DNA from: Streptococcus australis
Lineage (GTDB): Bacteria > Bacillota > Bacilli > Lactobacillales > Streptococcaceae
DNA: 64,000 nt
Assembly (NCBI RefSeq): GCF_901543175.1
Contig: NZ_LR594040.1
Coordinates: 1,364,001 to 1,428,000, forward strand
Direction of reading: 5' to 3'
Shown here piece by piece: positions 63,362 to 64,000 of the stretch. The stretch's first letter is position 1; every line of letters begins with the position of its first letter. The position numbers and the translations under genes are program-made. The notes below the pieces were generated by a model, which was given only the letters and a program-made list of their open reading frames with translations, did not search any database and had not been told where the DNA came from.

Positions 63362-63377
63362 CTGAAAGTAGTTTTAA
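63362..63377. promoter_or_regulatory. Box B-like operator near the CE7 esterase
   Basis: CTGAAAGTAGTTTTAA resembles box B of the three sialic-acid promoters. A TAGATT text is at 63335, 27 bases away rather than 40, so the pair is not in the standard geometry. The BOX element lies between this site and the gene. Confidence 0.45.
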
Positions 63378-63381
63378 AAAT

Positions 63382-63403
63382 AAAAAGAGCGTTTCCGCTC
63401 TTT
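63382..63403 (-). terminator. Terminator of the 23-aa ORF or recG
   Basis: Minus strand AAAGAGCG-GAAA-CGCTCTTTTTATT, 6 bases after the short ORF. Confidence 0.8.
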
Positions 63404-63408
63404 GTGTA

Positions 63409-63480
63409 TCAATAAGTGCTAGCTCCTTTCTCTTGTTTGACGGTTTGAAACTTCTTTTGGTAGGTCACTTTAATAGTCAT
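63409..63480 (-). CDS. Possible 23-aa peptide gene
   Basis: Frame from ATG 63480 to TGA 63409: MTIKVTYQKKFQTVKQEKG then ASTY. GAGGA lies 9-13 bases before the ATG, a TATACT hexamer (63517-63512) could be a -10, and a good terminator follows directly. The peptide is basic and not hydrophobic, so it is not a typical exported signal peptide. It may be real or the remnant of a longer gene; I do not recognise a family. Confidence 0.45.
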   Translation of the reverse strand: MTIKVTYQKKFQTVKQEKGASTY

Positions 63481-63561
63481 CTGAGAGTCCTCGTTTCTTT
63501 TTGATGACTCTAGTATAAGACCCAAACCTAAAAGCTAGCTTATAGATTTCTTAGAAAAGGC

Positions 63562-64000
63562 TTAATCCAGATATTCTCTCTTTTCTAGGTGGAGAGCAAT
63601 CATGCGCCATTCTGGATCCTCTTGCCAGTTTGGTAGTGAACTGATATAGGTGGCTATTTTTCTAGCTTCTTCTAAAATCGGAAAGTCTTCGATAATATCA
63701 GCCACTTGGAACTCTGGGAGACCTGACTGTCTAGTTCCAAAAATCTCACCAGAACCGCGCATTTTCAAATCTTCCTCAGCAAGGACAAATCCGTTTGTGG
63801 TTTCTGTCATGATGCGCATGCGGTCTTTCCCAGACTCAGTCTTAGGATTGGCAACAAGAACAGCATAGGACTGCTTGTCCCCCCGACCAACACGACCTCT
63901 GAGCTGGTGAAGCTGGCTGAGACCGAACCGATCGGCATCCATTATGATCATGACTGTTGCATTGGGGACATTGACTCCAACCTCGATAACAGTTGTAGAT
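63562..64000 (-). CDS. recG: ATP-dependent DNA helicase RecG, C-terminal part
   Basis: The last 146 codons, open to the window edge. [20 protein letters not shown] and [20 protein letters not shown] are helicase motifs V and VI of RecG, followed by the TRG-type tail ([20 protein letters not shown]). It reverses stalled forks and unwinds Holliday junctions. The start lies beyond base 64000; the apparent Met at 63951 is internal. Confidence 0.96.
   Translation of the reverse strand, partial: STTVIEVGVNVPNATVMIIMDADRFGLSQLHQLRGRVGRGDKQSYAVLVANPKTESGKDRMRIMTETTNGFVLAEEDLKMRGSGEIFGTRQSGLPEFQVADIIEDFPILEEARKIATYISSLPNWQEDPEWRMIALHLEKREYLD

Overview
The window comes from the chromosome of a mitis-group Streptococcus. 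The evidence is the low-GC code, the order of division genes (ftsA-ftsZ-ylmE-sepF-ylmG-ylmH-divIVA-ileS), a BOX element, a full sialic-acid locus with an LPXTG sialidase, and folA-clpX-engB. PBP2b and the sialidase differ clearly from the pneumococcal versions I remember, so S. mitis or a close relative fits better than S. pneumoniae itself. There are no tRNA or rRNA genes and no CRISPR array. Most genes are on the minus strand. Species and synteny statements are from memory, not from a search.

Layout. 1-1345: tandem array of a two-gene unit (DUF1310-like lipoprotein plus a 72-78 aa protein) that runs off the left edge; the middle lipoprotein copy is frameshifted. 1449-1605: MITE-like element. 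1607-7357: rapZ-yvcK-whiA, ridA, engB, clpX, a 56-aa membrane protein and folA. 7476-16976: cmk, a LysM-type surface protein, a ferredoxin, a GT2 glycosyltransferase, galE, an FAD oxidoreductase, a Nif3-like protein, trmK, a P-type ATPase and a PlsC-type acyltransferase. 17019-25286: a roughly 9 kb accessory block between the acyltransferase gene and rpsO. It holds a siderophore-type ABC importer with a linked Fes/IroE-like esterase, then a type VII secretion LXG toxin cassette (two small helical partners, a TelC-like toxin, three TipC-like immunity genes and an orphan toxin domain). 25287-26040: no gene, but a degenerate repeated array of terminators behind rpsO. 26041-32237: rpsO, an FtsX-type ABC pair, gpmA, a small membrane protein and a nucleotidyltransferase. 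32648-47949: ileS with its T-box leader, the division cluster, murF, ddl, recR and pbp2b. 48206-63138: sialic-acid regulon. 63409-64000: a possible 23-aa peptide gene and the 3' part of recG.

The sialic-acid genes form a working pathway. The surface sialidase NanA frees sialic acid, the SatABC-type importer takes it up, and lyase, NanK-type ROK kinase and NanE convert it to GlcNAc-6-P. A YhcH-type protein, a DUF624 membrane protein and a CE7 deacetylase probably support it, and an RpiR-family protein is the likely regulator. Three of its promoters (lyase, nanE, sialidase) share one geometry: a -10, a 17-bp spacer, a -35, then TAGATTT 16 bp upstream of the -35, then a near-palindrome related to CTGAAAGTAGTTTCAG exactly 40 bp further. 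I read this as the regulator's bipartite operator. cre-like sequences overlap two of these -35 boxes, and a perfect cre lies before the binding-protein gene.

The most unusual parts are the toxin-immunity cassette with its orphan toxin domain, the DUF1310 array with a possible re-initiation site, the conserved sialic-acid promoter architecture, a methyltransferase gene inserted between exact 29-bp direct repeats at the nanK 3' end, and the 23-aa ORF next to recG.
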